From Rhodospirillales bacterium (GTDB taxonomy: Bacteria; Pseudomonadota; Alphaproteobacteria; Rhodospirillales; UBA2165): a stretch of DNA of 64,000 nt. This document shows positions 26,952-36,246 of this stretch, in pieces; positions within the stretch are counted from its first letter, which is position 1, and every line of letters begins with the position of its first letter. The DNA lies in contig JAOMCN010000004.1 in NCBI GenBank assembly GCA_028345065.1, forward strand, positions 25,237 through 89,236. Reading direction: 5' to 3'. Made by a program: the position numbers and the translations under genes. The notes beneath the pieces were generated by a model. The model was not told the DNA's origin and searched no databases. It worked only from the letters and a program-made list of their open reading frames with translations.

Positions 26952-28325
26952 CTATTTATAGGGGTTGTTTCCTTGTCTTACGAGCAACCGGATTGGAATA
27001 CCCGGTAGTTCGAAACTTTCTCTAATTCCATTTACTAAATATCGGCGGTAATCTTCTGGGAGAGAATTTCCTCGGCTTGAAAATACGACAAAAGTTGGGG
27101 GACGCGTCTTCGCTTGGGTCATATAGCGTAGACGTATGCGACGGCCGCTGACTAAGGGGGGAGGGTGCCTTTCTAACATTACTTCAAGCCACCGATTGAG
27201 TTGGCCTGTTGGTATACGCTGGTTCCAAATATCGAAATACTTGAACGACTCCGGTAATAACTTCTGTACTCCTTTTCCCGTTAAAGCCGAGAGTATTACT
27301 ATAGGTACACCGCGGATCTGGGGTAGTGATGTTTTTAGGCGGTATTCGAGATCTTTTAGTGACGATGCACGGTTTTTAACACTATCCCATTTGTTAACAA
27401 CTACAACCAAAATCCGGCCCTCGTCGATAACCTGTCTGGCTATGGTCAAGTCCTGTTTTTCCAGCATGGAATTTGCGTCTAGAACTAAATGTACTACCTG
27501 AGCAAACTGGATAGCTCGATAGGTATCAGATGTTGATAAACTCTCAACCTTATCAGTTACTTTGGACTTGCGTCTCAGTCCTGCCGTGTCTATCAGCCGG
27601 ATTGGCCGGCCCTTATAATCCCACTGAACGGTGATGGCATCACGGGTGATCCCAGCCTCAGGCCCCACGAGTAGGCGTTCGTCACCAATTATTTGATTGG
27701 CAAGGGTTGATTTTCCAACGTTTGGTCGCCCCACAATTGCCATATGGAGGGGTGATTCTGCCATTTGATCTGGCAATATTTGACCGAACTTAATATTGTC
27801 TTCGAAGTTACCGCCATCCAACTGGGTGTAATCCTCGATAAATGGTGCGAGCGATTCATATAAGTTTCCCATACCTTCGCCATGCTCTGCAGAGATCGCA
27901 ATCGGTTCACCTAAACCAAGTCTCAAGGTCTCAGATAAAGCATATTTATTAATAGATCCCTCGCATTTGTTAGCAACTAAGATGATGGGAATCTCTTGCT
28001 TGCGAAGCCAATTGGCAAAATATTCATCGAACGGCGTGATGCCCGTCCGGGTATCAACTAAAAAAAGAGCCACATCCGCTTGTTTGATAGCTAGATTGGT
28101 CTGTTTGCGCATTCGAGCTTCGAGACTATCATCATTATAGTCTTCAAACCCGGCTGTATCTATTAATGTTAATTCTAAATCACCTAATTTTCCTTCAGCT
28201 TCACGGCGATCTCTCGTAACACCTGAAGTTCGATCAACGATGGCTAATTTTTTTCCAGCTAGGCGATTAAACAAAGTAGATTTGCCGACGTTGGGGCGCC
28301 CGATAATTGCGAGGCTTAAACTCAT
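26952..28325 (-). CDS. der: Ribosome-associated GTPase Der (EngA)
   Basis: Essential GTPase for 50S subunit maturation with two tandem G domains. The 457-aa product has GRPNVGKST twice (about residues 8-16 and 203-211), DTAGFE/DTAGLR as G3 and NKCEG/NKWDS as G4 motifs, then a C-terminal KH-like domain ending in a basic stretch (GIPIRLLVRQGNNPYK). It is the last gene of yfgM-bamB-der on the minus strand, 22 bp after bamB; this set is conserved in Proteobacteria. It converges with coxE. Confidence 0.97.
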   Translation of the reverse strand: MSLSLAIIGRPNVGKSTLFNRLAGKKLAIVDRTSGVTRDRREAEGKLGDLELTLIDTAGFEDYNDDSLEARMRKQTNLAIKQADVALFLVDTRTGITPFDEYFANWLRKQEIPIILVANKCEGSINKYALSETLRLGLGEPIAISAEHGEGMGNLYESLAPFIEDYTQLDGGNFEDNIKFGQILPDQMAESPLHMAIVGRPNVGKSTLANQIIGDERLLVGPEAGITRDAITVQWDYKGRPIRLIDTAGLRRKSKVTDKVESLSTSDTYRAIQFAQVVHLVLDANSMLEKQDLTIARQVIDEGRILVVVVNKWDSVKNRASSLKDLEYRLKTSLPQIRGVPIVILSALTGKGVQKLLPESFKYFDIWNQRIPTGQLNRWLEVMLERHPPPLVSGRRIRLRYMTQAKTRPPTFVVFSSRGNSLPEDYRRYLVNGIRESFELPGIPIRLLVRQGNNPYK

Positions 28326-28347
28326 GAGTTAAGGGATACTGGAACTA

Positions 28348-29679
28348 TCAGCGATAGGCAATGAGGTCTGCATCGTCACTGAGGAAATATATTGTATCTC
28401 GCGCAACTATAGGTCCGATAGTAACACCGTCTGGCATTTCTACCCTACCAAGAATTTGACCGCTATAGGGTGAAATTGAAAGAGCTTCGCCGGTCGACCC
28501 TGCTACAATCAGTCGATCACTGGTAAGGACTGGGCCAGTCCAGATAATTCTTCCAGTTCTGTCCTCTGGATCTTCCCATTTTGCAAGATGATTGACCCAG
28601 TAAATATTTCCTTTTTGCCGCGAAAGTGCCACAAGTTCGGAATTGTTAGTTAAAAGAAATATAAAATCACCCGCTACCCATGGGCTTTCTATACCACCGA
28701 TACTTCGTTCCCAAATACGTTTGCCAGTTCGTAAATTTATTGCCGTGAATCGACCATTATTGCTGATGACGAACACTAAGCCTCTGTCAATTATAGGGCG
28801 ACCTCGAATAGTTCTAAGTGTTGTTGCCGAGTTTGTCTTTTTCGCACCAGCTAGAGAGTCCGTCCACAATTCTTTTCCATTTTCAACCTTGAGAGCGGCC
28901 ACCTCACCAGAAGAGTAAGTTACAACAACAACGCCTGCATCGACGGCGGGGTTAGCACCGCCAATTAAATTGGTGGTTTCTTCAACGCCCGAATGGGTCC
29001 ATATAGTTTGACCGTTAGATCCATTCGTAGCATATAGTTTATTAGCCAATGTCACTGCATATACCCGGTTGTTACGAACGGTTGGCGCTGTCCTAAAGGG
29101 GTTGTCCATTTTGCGACGCCATATAATTTTACCCGTGCTGGCGTCCAGACATATTAGTTCTGCAAATCCTGTGGCGACAAAAACCCTACCAGCTTCGAAA
29201 GCTAATCCACCACCGACGTAGCCTTCTTCTTCATCGTCAGGAGCTAATTCCAAGCGCCATATCTCGTCCCCTGAGATGGCGTTAAAGGCGGTTACTTCTG
29301 TTTCGGCATCCATGGTGTACACGCGCCCATCGGCCATAATCGGCTGGGTGACTAGCCAATCCGTATCATCAGTCCCCGATCCAATATCGATGCTCCAAGA
29401 TTCTTTAATATTAGGGCTAATTTTGATGTGGTGCATAGCATGGTTGGCGTATCCACCCGCTTGTGGCCATTCATTGTTCGAAGTTGGAGCGGGCAAGAGG
29501 ATTCGTTTTCCGGTAGTAATCGAATCGGCTTCTAACGTCTGTTCTTGAACCAGAATTGAAATTCGTTTTCCGGGAAGTGGGGGTTTTTCGGTAGTACCAA
29601 GAAAGGGTAACGAATCGCATCCAGAGACTAAAAGAATGCCCGCAAAGATTATGAAATGTCGTATTATGAAATAAATCAC
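28348..29679 (-). CDS. bamB: Outer membrane assembly lipoprotein BamB (PQQ-like beta-propeller)
   Basis: Lipoprotein of the BAM complex that helps insert beta-barrels such as LptD, also encoded in this window. The 443-aa product begins with a hydrophobic signal and lipobox ILLVSGC (Cys near residue 21). After it come repeated beta-propeller blades of the PQQ type, with recurring G-x-x-W motifs such as SGDEIWRLEL, TGKIIWRRKM, NGKELWTDSL and TGKRIWERSI. The start is a GTG at 29679 after AGGAATT, 12 bp past the preceding yfgM-like stop. Length is somewhat greater than in E. coli BamB, as usual for alphaproteobacteria. Confidence 0.92.
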   Translation of the reverse strand: MIYFIIRHFIIFAGILLVSGCDSLPFLGTTEKPPLPGKRISILVQEQTLEADSITTGKRILLPAPTSNNEWPQAGGYANHAMHHIKISPNIKESWSIDIGSGTDDTDWLVTQPIMADGRVYTMDAETEVTAFNAISGDEIWRLELAPDDEEEGYVGGGLAFEAGRVFVATGFAELICLDASTGKIIWRRKMDNPFRTAPTVRNNRVYAVTLANKLYATNGSNGQTIWTHSGVEETTNLIGGANPAVDAGVVVVTYSSGEVAALKVENGKELWTDSLAGAKKTNSATTLRTIRGRPIIDRGLVFVISNNGRFTAINLRTGKRIWERSIGGIESPWVAGDFIFLLTNNSELVALSRQKGNIYWVNHLAKWEDPEDRTGRIIWTGPVLTSDRLIVAGSTGEALSISPYSGQILGRVEMPDGVTIGPIVARDTIYFLSDDADLIAYR

Positions 29680-29691
29680 TAATTCTAATTC

Positions 29692-30357
29692 CTAGTTGCC
29701 CAAAGTGGCCGACATTTCCGCAGCGCGAGTCCGGATACCTGCCGGGGCTGTAACATCATCTGCTAACTCTTTATATAATTTGTCTGCCTGCTTAATATCT
29801 CCGGACTTTTTTGCAAGGAGTGCCACCAGTTCCCTAGCGGTATGTCGCCAAGGGTTAGAGGGTAAAATCAAGTGCTGGATCTGTTCGGTTAATTCAACTG
29901 GATCACCAATATCCAGATTATGCATCGTCGATAGAATAAGTGCCAAGTCACGGAAAATCTCATTTATTCTGGTGTCATTTGCAATAGACAAGTAGGCTTC
30001 AGTGGCCCCAGTGGCGTCGCCAGAGCGGGCAATCAATCCCGCTTGATTAAGCTGAGCAAGAATTGAATATCCTGTAGTACCGTCCTTAGTAAGGTGAGCT
30101 AAAGCTGAAGTAGCGTCATTCGTTTTGTTTTGGCTTATTGCATTGAGAGCAGAGGCATATAGTGCACTGTCATCGCTACGTCTACTTAGGTCATACCCTG
30201 ACCAACCTTGGTATGCGGCAACGGAAGCAACAAATATAACCGCAATACCAATCAAGTATTTACCATACTTTTTCCAGAGTTTGGCATAACTTTCTTGTCG
30301 CAGTTCTTCATCTATCTCTTTAAAAAAACTATCTTTTTCCGGATTTTGGTCCGCCAT
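29692..30357 (-). CDS. YfgM-like TPR membrane protein
   Basis: 221-aa protein with a short cytoplasmic N-terminus (DSFFKEIDEELRQESYAKLWKKYGK), one transmembrane helix (about residues 35-55) and a TPR-like domain beyond it. This is the layout of YfgM, a SecYEG-associated chaperone-linked factor, and the position before bamB-der matches. Alphaproteobacterial members are often named as tetratricopeptide proteins of unknown function. Two ATG codons (30360, 30357) both fit the upstream AAGG; I used the second. A promoter candidate lies about 60 bp upstream. Confidence 0.85.
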   Translation of the reverse strand: MADQNPEKDSFFKEIDEELRQESYAKLWKKYGKYLIGIAVIFVASVAAYQGWSGYDLSRRSDDSALYASALNAISQNKTNDATSALAHLTKDGTTGYSILAQLNQAGLIARSGDATGATEAYLSIANDTRINEIFRDLALILSTMHNLDIGDPVELTEQIQHLILPSNPWRHTARELVALLAKKSGDIKQADKLYKELADDVTAPAGIRTRAAEMSATLGN

Positions 30358-30417
30358 CATCGTACCTTATGTGCAGACAAGTAGACGGTTGAAAAATATA
30401 AGGGTTAATGCGACTGG

Positions 30418-30446
30418 ATTTTAGTGGACGTATAAATAACTTGCAA
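30418..30446 (-). promoter_or_regulatory. Candidate promoter for yfgM-bamB-der
   Basis: On the minus strand TTGCAA (30446-30441) and TAAAAT (30423-30418) are separated by 17 bp, with the -10 about 60 bp before the yfgM-like start. The match is fair for a housekeeping promoter. Confidence 0.42.
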
Positions 30447-30624
30447 ACGTTGATAACGCAAACCCTGGACCAAAATAAGCTAGGTTGTTTTGATTAGAAT
30501 AATAGTTAGCCACTTAAGTTGTCACTTAGGTCGCAATAATGTTTTGAGAGATTAAAGGTTCTTTAAGTTTGCAATATGTATAACAAAGTTTAAACGGGTA
30601 TGCTGTTACTAATGGCTTGTTAGA

Positions 30625-30999
30625 ATGAAACAAAACCTTTTAATGCCTGCAATTTTGATTGCAACGGTGGTTTGGGTCTCCGGTTGTACAGAGACTGCTG
30701 CGACAGCACCTTCATTTTTCCCTTTTCCCCAAGCGATGGGTTTAGAGGGGGCGGCTGTTTTGAGTACGGGAAAAACAATTAGTGACCACATTGTATCATT
30801 TTCAACTGGTAAAAATTGTTCCACCGTCCGAAAAAACATAGGACAACACTACTGCGAAGAGGATGAAGTGAAGAACCCAGATGAAGTTTTTTGCTACAAT
30901 ACGCTAGGTAATGTCACCTGTTACGCGTCACCGGCACCCCATGGAGAAACCCAACGTCATCTTGGGCAAACGCCAGGCGGTAATGGGTTGTCACGCTAA
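30625..30999 (+). CDS. Small Cys-rich lipoprotein of unknown function
   Basis: 124-aa protein with a signal peptide and lipobox WVSGC (Cys near residue 21), so the mature form is a lipid-anchored polypeptide of about 100 residues. The mature part has four further Cys in a block: GKNCSTVRKN, HYCEED, VFCYNTLG and VTCYASP, suggesting two disulfides or a metal site. A Cys-rich block of this kind seems familiar from other alphaproteobacterial lipoproteins, but I cannot name a characterised member. Transcribed divergently from yfgM-bamB-der. Function unknown; envelope location is inferred from the lipobox. Confidence 0.75.
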   Translation: MKQNLLMPAILIATVVWVSGCTETAATAPSFFPFPQAMGLEGAAVLSTGKTISDHIVSFSTGKNCSTVRKNIGQHYCEEDEVKNPDEVFCYNTLGNVTCYASPAPHGETQRHLGQTPGGNGLSR

Positions 31000-31343
31000 T
31001 TCTCTCCTTTTCTCAATTATTTGCCTCTTAAATTGTTAAGAAACTGAAGCGCCGTGTCGACCTGTTTTTGATGGCCAGTAGAGGCTTCAGGTAGTTACCA
31101 AAGTCGACTTCACTAATCTGGGTCTGAAGGTGTTACTGTGGCATTGGTGTTCGCGAATGATACTAAAAACTTTTACAATTGGATTGCTTATTTAGGTGGA
31201 GGTATAATTTTGAGATGCAAATACTACTGTCGATGATATTGTTTTGGTTCTTTCTGCGCGTAGAAGCACTTGCCTCAAATTAGTCAAACCAAAGTTTGTT
31301 AGCATTCTCTAATTTGCCAAAAAAAACTTGTTGGGAATATTGC
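31000..31343. other. Intergenic between convergent genes
   Basis: 344 bp without a convincing gene or strong terminator. A 22-codon frame at 31215-31283 (+) encodes a signal-peptide-like peptide (MQILLSMILFWFFLRVEALA) behind a distant GGAGG; it may be chance. Confidence 0.5.
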
Positions 31344-34300
31344 CTAAGATTCGACTAAAGCGTCTTGGCGTTTACCTGATTTTTCAATCAAACCCAAAGA
31401 AAAAGACATGATTGGCGGAATAAGTGCCATGGTCAGTACGGCGGATAGGGATAAGCCTCCGAGTACTACAGATCCTAAACCGCGGTATAGCTCAGAACCA
31501 GAACCTGGAAAAATTACTAGTGGCAACATGCCGAATACTGAGGTTAAAGTTGACATGAATATTGGTCGAATTCTATTGCGAGTAGCTTCTTCAATGGCTG
31601 CAGAAGCCTGCTTACCCTCTTCGCGGATGTGATATAACGTCTGGTGTACAAGCAAAATCGCGTTATTGACTACAATACCAACTAAAATGATGAAACCCAT
31701 CATAGTAAGCATGTCCAACGATTGGTCGACGAACATATTAAGTATTGCTAAACCCATAAGGCCACCCGCGGCTGCGACTGGAACGGAGAGCATTACAATT
31801 AAGGGGTAAATAAAGCTCTCAAATAGAACCGCCATTACTAAATAGACAATGACTATCGCTAATAATAGGTCGAATGTGATTTCTTGCCACGTTTCGGTCA
31901 GCTTGTCGGCGCTTCCTGAAATACGCAGGCGAACACCATCAGGAAGTCCCTTGCTAATCATCGGTTGGACAACACCGTTTCGAATTGTGTCAATTGCTTC
32001 CTGCAGCGGAATATTATCACGCGGGCTCAACTGTATTGTGACGGTTCGATACCGATCTATTCTTCGAATTTGAGTAGGACCATTTGTAACGATAATATCA
32101 CTCAAACTCTCCACCGGCATTATGCGTCCATCACGGGTTACCATAGGTAGTTCATTGATGCGTTGCGTGTGTTCTTTCCCTTCTCTTGGTCCCATCAACG
32201 TTAAGTCAATGCGTTTTCCCTCGAACGTTACTTCGGTAACGCGCAGGCCGTCATTGAATGCATCAATCGTTTGACCAAGTTCACCGGCTGATACCCCATT
32301 ATCGGATAACTTAAGTCGGTCAGGTATTACGCGAACTTCCGGTTCTCCAAGCGCGAGACCTGGTTTTGGCCGAATTCGATTTCCTTGAGATGGAGGGAAC
32401 TTACCTAAAAGTCGGAAGAATATCGACCGAGCAACTGTGTAATTGGTTTCTAAGTCTGGTCCCGATACATCTAAATTAATTCCTCTACCCGAGCCAATAG
32501 ATCGGCCCCACAATGTGGGTTGAAAGACAAAGGCGAGTGCACCGGGTTCTTCTCTCGCAGGATTTTGCAGGAGTGGGATAAGTTCGTGGGCCTTGTTAGG
32601 ATCGACATGCGATGCTGCCATAAACGCCCGTCCGCGAAGTGATACTACAAAAAATCGGTCGATCTTCCCTTCCACATCCGCAGCTACTTTTCTTACCGCT
32701 TTATCTGCCTGCGCTAGAGTTGTAGACCAGAATTTACGAGTTTTCTCCTGGACCCGTGTCATGATGGCGTCCATTGTGTCCAGATTGTAACCGGCAGGTG
32801 GTTGCACAAAACCGATGACGAGGTTGCGGTTGCCAGTCGGCAAGTAGTCAATCTTGGGCATTGCAATCCAAGAAAAAATAGTTGCAGCTAATGTCATTAC
32901 AAACACGATCACCCCAGCTTGGATCTTATTTTTAACAACATAGATAGCGAACCTACTCCAAAATGCGGCAAACCCCACGGCAAATGGGTCAAGTAAGGGT
33001 ATCCTGGTCCTTAGTTTTGAGCCGAAAGATTCAGATTGAAAGATCCGGTTAGAGAGCGCTGGTATTAAGGTTACAGAAATTAGCAAAGACAATGTTACAG
33101 ATACTGAAATCGCCACGCCGATATCACGAAAAAGCTGCCCAGCTTCTAATTCCATATAAAGGATTGGAATAAACACCATAACCGTGGTCAGTGAGGAGAC
33201 CAATACTGCCGGCCATACTTGAGCAGTGCCTTTATACGCTGCTTCGCCTGCCGACATACCACTTTGCCGTAGTCGAAATATATTTTCTAGAACAACAATA
33301 GCGGCGTCAACAACCATACCTACAGCAAATGCGATCCCAGCTAGGCTAACTACGTTCAAAGAACGACCGAGGATAGCCATGGCAACAAATGTGCCAATAA
33401 CAGAAACTGGAATAGCAGCGGCTATCACAATTGTCGGGCGCCAGGAGCGAAGAAACAACAGAAGTACGATAATTGCTAGTGCGCCGCCATAATAAATATT
33501 TTGGGTCACTAGGGAGATAGATGAATTGATATACTCTGTCTCGTCATAAATCTGGCGTAAAATCAAACCGGCTTGCTTGATTGGGCCTTCAGCAAGTTCT
33601 TTAGTGACTGAACGAATTTCTTTCATTGTTTCCAATACGTTGGCACCTTGTTCCCGGGTCAGATTAAAACCTAGTGCCGGCACACCAAGTTGACGAGCGC
33701 GAGCAAAGCGCTCCTTGTATGCGACATGTACGGTAGCTACGTCGCCGACGGTTACTCGGCCAAAGCCACCTTCAAACCTCTCAGATCTTTCACTCCCCGA
33801 CCTCGCTGATTTTTCGCTTCGGAGCAAGATGTTACGCACATCACTAGGGGTATTTAACTCTCCATCAGTGCGGACTACGTAGCGTCTCTTCCCCTCATTG
33901 ACATCACCCCCTGTTACGGCAGTATTCTCTGCTCGTAGCCGCTGTATAACCTCCGGAATGGTTAGACGATAAAATGCCAGTTTTGAAGGATCTATGATTA
34001 CCTGTAATTCACGCTCGTTATCGCCGTAAAGGTTCACGCCGCCAACCCCATTTATCCGCTCATAACGTCCTTCTATCACGTCTCTCAAAAAGTCGCCGTA
34101 AGTACCCATTGAACGTTCGTTATCTTTGGTTCGGGTAAGTGTAAACCATGCAATAGCGTTATCGTCGGTTCCGGATGTGCTGATGGTTGGTTCATCCGCC
34201 TCTTCGGGGTAACCTGTCACTCTATCAAGGCGATTGGCTGTGAGCAGAAGTATCCGGTTGAAGTCAAGTCCAGGGCTAAACTCTAGGGTTACGACACCTT

Positions 34301-34562
34301 GGTTGTGTTTGGCTTCACTTACAATGCGTTTTACGCCTTCCAGTCCCTTAAGTTCTTCCTCCTGTTTTGTCACGATCTCTCGTTCCACTTCCGACGGTGC
34401 CGCACCGCGCCAGCTGGTTTTTATTATGATAACTGGTTGGCGTACATCAGGAGCCATTTGGATTGGGACCTTTTGGAGAGATACCCAACCAAACAGCAGA
34501 ATCATCAAAACCATTGCTACAACGGCTGTTGGTCTTTCAATGGAGAGACGTATTAAATTCAT
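31344..34562 (-). CDS. RND efflux pump, inner-membrane transporter
   Basis: Proton-driven RND (AcrB/MexF-like) transporter of 1072 aa. It starts MNLIRLSIERPTAVVAMVLM, has a large periplasmic loop after TM1, the TM2-6 block (about residues 340-510) with the proton-relay aspartates in GMVVDAAIVVLENI, a second loop, and TM8-12 with GFIILVGIVVNNAILLV. This is the full 12-helix layout. The divergence of the loops fits the HAE-1/MdtBC-like drug or metabolite group, not a metal pump, though substrate is unknown. ATG 34562 was preferred over a GTG 18 bp upstream. The adaptor gene precedes it by 82 bp; no outer-membrane channel gene is nearby, so a channel encoded elsewhere is presumably shared. Confidence 0.93.
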   Translation of the reverse strand: MNLIRLSIERPTAVVAMVLMILLFGWVSLQKVPIQMAPDVRQPVIIIKTSWRGAAPSEVEREIVTKQEEELKGLEGVKRIVSEAKHNQGVVTLEFSPGLDFNRILLLTANRLDRVTGYPEEADEPTISTSGTDDNAIAWFTLTRTKDNERSMGTYGDFLRDVIEGRYERINGVGGVNLYGDNERELQVIIDPSKLAFYRLTIPEVIQRLRAENTAVTGGDVNEGKRRYVVRTDGELNTPSDVRNILLRSEKSARSGSERSERFEGGFGRVTVGDVATVHVAYKERFARARQLGVPALGFNLTREQGANVLETMKEIRSVTKELAEGPIKQAGLILRQIYDETEYINSSISLVTQNIYYGGALAIIVLLLFLRSWRPTIVIAAAIPVSVIGTFVAMAILGRSLNVVSLAGIAFAVGMVVDAAIVVLENIFRLRQSGMSAGEAAYKGTAQVWPAVLVSSLTTVMVFIPILYMELEAGQLFRDIGVAISVSVTLSLLISVTLIPALSNRIFQSESFGSKLRTRIPLLDPFAVGFAAFWSRFAIYVVKNKIQAGVIVFVMTLAATIFSWIAMPKIDYLPTGNRNLVIGFVQPPAGYNLDTMDAIMTRVQEKTRKFWSTTLAQADKAVRKVAADVEGKIDRFFVVSLRGRAFMAASHVDPNKAHELIPLLQNPAREEPGALAFVFQPTLWGRSIGSGRGINLDVSGPDLETNYTVARSIFFRLLGKFPPSQGNRIRPKPGLALGEPEVRVIPDRLKLSDNGVSAGELGQTIDAFNDGLRVTEVTFEGKRIDLTLMGPREGKEHTQRINELPMVTRDGRIMPVESLSDIIVTNGPTQIRRIDRYRTVTIQLSPRDNIPLQEAIDTIRNGVVQPMISKGLPDGVRLRISGSADKLTETWQEITFDLLLAIVIVYLVMAVLFESFIYPLIVMLSVPVAAAGGLMGLAILNMFVDQSLDMLTMMGFIILVGIVVNNAILLVHQTLYHIREEGKQASAAIEEATRNRIRPIFMSTLTSVFGMLPLVIFPGSGSELYRGLGSVVLGGLSLSAVLTMALIPPIMSFSLGLIEKSGKRQDALVES

Positions 34563-34644
34563 CTTTGTTAACCAATCCACATGAAAACAAAAATACTTTT
34601 TATTTTAGCACGATCAAATGACGACAAACTGATTTTAAGTAGGT

Positions 34645-36030
34645 TTATCGAACAACTCTAACTTTACCCCCACCGCCGAGACGTTCATTGCCTCGTACCA
34701 CTACTTTCTCACCGGCTTTAAGGCCACTTAATATTTGGAAATGATCCCCAATTCCCCGTCCTACACGAACACTTCTCATTGAAGCGGTAGCTCCATTTAC
34801 CACATAGACAACATTACCATTTGCCCGGCGAATTACCGCATCTTTGGAGACAGTGAGAACGGGCCGGTCAGAAGTCAGTGGTAATTCAACAAGGACGGCC
34901 TGATTGTCGGCGAGTGGTTTAGTGGTGGGCTTCACTTGGGGTCTCAAACGAACCGGTCGTGTGCGGGTTCTCAAATCTTCTCTGGGGATTATAGCCCGCA
35001 CAACCGCTGATAACCTGTTACCATCATCAAGTATTACACTTGCCAGGGTATTCGTTTTCAATGTGTTGATACGGGCACTTGGGACGTCGACCTCTATTTC
35101 TAATAAGCGGTCATTTATAAGAGTTACAATTGGTGCTCCGGTGTTTACATAGGTCCCCACCTCGACGTGTTTCTGAATAATAATACCCTCAAAAGGCGCT
35201 CGAATTGTTGCGTCACGAATATCTATATCTATGCGCTCGAGTGACGCCAAAGCCTCCGAAACCTGGGCATTCTTCTCTAAAACCTGGGCTGTCTTTTCTG
35301 ATACAAGTCCCTCAAGATCTTCAAAACGCGCACGCGAAAAAGCAGCTGACTTAAGTAAACTCTTCATTCTGCTGAATTCCCGTTTTGCATTTTTAAGCGC
35401 AGTTTTTTGGACTCTGAGTACAGCATTCTGGCGGTTTAACAAAGCTACCGCTCTTTTGCGGTCTGTGATCAGACGACCAACTGCCAATTTCGCTACCATT
35501 GAACCTTTTTTTACTCTTTCTCCGACAGCAACAGAGACGAGGTTAATGGTGCCACTTATCCGGGCAGATAATACTCCTGATTGCAGGGCGACAACTCTAC
35601 CAACGATTTGATAGGTTTCACTACTAAGACTTGATATCACGTCATCTAGCTTGACGGCCTGGGGTGGTCGACCTCGGCGAGCAGGATTTTTGCCCTGTGC
35701 CGGTTTAATTTTTGTTTTAACCTCCGTTGTTTTTTTTGCAATTTTCTTTGGGCATCCAGATCCGCTGAAGAAACCGCTAATTTCAGCACCGTCCAGGCCG
35801 CCATTTTTATCGCAATCCATGTCGTCAAAATTGGCTGCAAGTGGCCCCCGAGCCTCACTTTCCTGGATCAGTCCATCTTTATTCGTATCTGCCGCCTTTC
35901 CCCTCTCTGAAAGTTCTTTTCCCTGAGCATTAACAGGCTTTGGGGTAATAACTAAGATCGATGTTCCGAAAAACAACGTTAATAAGATCACAAAACTGGA
36001 ATGCAGAATTTTCGTTATTTTCATCGTCAT
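34645..36030 (-). CDS. RND periplasmic adaptor with N-terminal EF-hand pair
   Basis: Membrane-fusion protein linking the RND pump to an outer-membrane channel. The 461-aa product starts with a signal peptide ending near PVNAQG (residues 30-37). It then has two EF-hand loops, DTNKDGLIQESE (48-59) and DCDKNGGLDGAE (72-83), each with acidic/Asn residues at positions 1, 3, 5 and Glu at 12. A basic linker rich in Lys/Pro (about 95-130) leads to the adaptor proper: lipoyl/barrel halves (VVALQSGVLSARISGTI; ATIRAPFEGIIIQKHVEVGTYV) around a coiled coil (about 205-270), then the membrane-proximal domain. EF-hands are not standard in this family. ATG 36030 is preferred because AAAGG lies 7 bases upstream. 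Confidence 0.9.
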   Translation of the reverse strand: MTMKITKILHSSFVILLTLFFGTSILVITPKPVNAQGKELSERGKAADTNKDGLIQESEARGPLAANFDDMDCDKNGGLDGAEISGFFSGSGCPKKIAKKTTEVKTKIKPAQGKNPARRGRPPQAVKLDDVISSLSSETYQIVGRVVALQSGVLSARISGTINLVSVAVGERVKKGSMVAKLAVGRLITDRKRAVALLNRQNAVLRVQKTALKNAKREFSRMKSLLKSAAFSRARFEDLEGLVSEKTAQVLEKNAQVSEALASLERIDIDIRDATIRAPFEGIIIQKHVEVGTYVNTGAPIVTLINDRLLEIEVDVPSARINTLKTNTLASVILDDGNRLSAVVRAIIPREDLRTRTRPVRLRPQVKPTTKPLADNQAVLVELPLTSDRPVLTVSKDAVIRRANGNVVYVVNGATASMRSVRVGRGIGDHFQILSGLKAGEKVVVRGNERLGGGGKVRVVR

Positions 36031-36246
36031 TCTCACACCTTTAACGTTCTAGGTGTTGGTTCGTTAAAGATATTGAATAATGTTTTTAAAGCTCGTAACC
36101 ACTGTTCGTACGCTAAATTTCAATTTACAGATCACATTTCAAATTCTTACAGTACTAAATATTTATTTTTTTTCTGTTGACTAGCTACGTACGAAAAGCT
36201 TCGGAACTTAAACATACCGCGTGTGAACAGTAAAACCCTAGATTGC

